A DNA stretch of 64,000 nucleotides from JAFDED01 sp964611635. GTDB lineage: Bacteria > Desulfobacterota > JAFDED01. The stretch lies in the NCBI GenBank assembly GCA_964611635.1, contig CAZTAS010000002.1:1-64000 (forward strand), given 5' to 3'. Of the stretch, positions 63,613 through 64,000 are shown one piece after another. Numbering within the stretch: the first letter of the stretch is position 1; each line of letters opens with the position of its first letter. A program made the translations under genes and the position numbers. Below the pieces are notes generated by a model that had not been told where the DNA came from, made no database searches, and saw only the letters and a program-made list of their open reading frames with translations.

Positions 63613-64000
63613 GGATATCCAAATCTTTGAGGTTCAGCAGGCTGGTTTCTATTTAAATCACACGTTTTGAAATATGAGACATTCCCGGGTTCAAACAAAG
63701 CTTGATCATGAGTTATAATAATATATAAACATATCTTGTCAAGCATTATTTTCTTTAGCACTTTTGACCTCTAGCTATTGAATGCTGTCTACTTGAGAGT
63801 ATTCGGCAAAAGGAGCCTCTGGTGCTCCAGCAGAATTAGATGAATACCGTACGATACAACGGGCAAATGCTGAGTGGTGTTTTACTTCGGCAGCATTGTG
63901 TCGGTAATGGAGATTGTGCTGCTGCTGGAAAGGCTCACGGATATGGAGGCAGAGCAGACTCATCTCAGCCGAGAGCTCCGAGTATTTCAGATTAATAAAG
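63613..64000. other. Window edge, no gene identified
   Basis: About 390 bp. An open frame running off the right edge on the plus strand (from the ATG at 63908: MEIVLLLERLTDMEAEQTHL) could be the start of a gene, but it has no clear ribosome site and cannot be judged from 31 codons. Nothing else was recognised. Confidence 0.3.

Noticed and set aside
1..64000. tRNA, rRNA, cobalamin riboswitch
   Set aside because: I looked for these in the intergenic regions, especially upstream of the corrinoid gene (4492-4640) and near the integrase remnant (19360-20006), and saw no convincing cloverleaf or B12-box pattern. A covariance-model search would settle it.

Overview
The window reads as a chromosomal segment of a strictly anaerobic, diderm bacterium of the Desulfobacterota (former Deltaproteobacteria) type. 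This is inferred from gene content: a ferredoxin-dependent 2-oxoacid oxidoreductase, many iron-sulfur flavoproteins, a corrinoid methyltransferase pair, tripartite carboxylate transporters, and an alpha-2-macroglobulin/PBP1C pair that needs a periplasm. No rRNA, tRNA or species marker was found, so the assignment is tentative.

Left part (1-10,000): a GntR/UTRA regulator precedes a co-directional set encoding an AprA/fumarate-reductase-like flavoprotein, a GltD-like iron-sulfur FAD oxidoreductase, a corrinoid protein, an MttB-family methyltransferase without pyrrolysine, and a TAXI-type TRAP transporter. It looks like an uptake and demethylation/redox locus for a small methylated or carboxylated compound. 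Next (10,100-18,100) come a metallo-beta-lactamase-fold hydrolase, an operon for 2-oxoacid:ferredoxin oxidoreductase (korD-A-B-C order, minus strand) and, divergently, a succinyl-CoA-ligase-like sucC - ferredoxin - sucD set. Together these could convert 2-oxoglutarate to succinyl-CoA and then succinate plus ATP.

Middle (18,500-36,500): a sugar-phosphate-isomerase-like protein, two EamA transporters, a DinB protein, and two complete TctCBA (tripartite tricarboxylate) transporter operons, one per strand. Around them lie a UlaG-like hydrolase, two QueG-like iron-sulfur proteins, an M29-like metallopeptidase, an enolase-superfamily enzyme and a truncated cyclase. This stretch carries four decayed mobile-element fragments: three IS3-like transposase remnants (one of them nearer 11 kb) and an integrase remnant.

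36,500-44,450 holds pbpC and a 1,892-residue alpha-2-macroglobulin. 44,667-52,258 is a type I-G (formerly I-U) CRISPR-Cas interference locus (cas3-csx17-csb1-csb2) with a four-repeat array and no cas1, cas2 or cas4 in the window.

Right part (52,550-63,612, minus strand): a CitE/HpcH-type lyase, an ADP-forming acyl-CoA synthetase whose 5' region carries a roughly 305-bp MITE-like insertion, a second copy of the flavoprotein/iron-sulfur oxidoreductase pair, a third TctCBA transporter, and a dead GntR gene. The paralogous pair at both ends of the window, each beside a carboxylate transporter and a GntR gene (one live, one broken), is the most striking repeated theme. It suggests a modular redox cassette reused for different imported acids.
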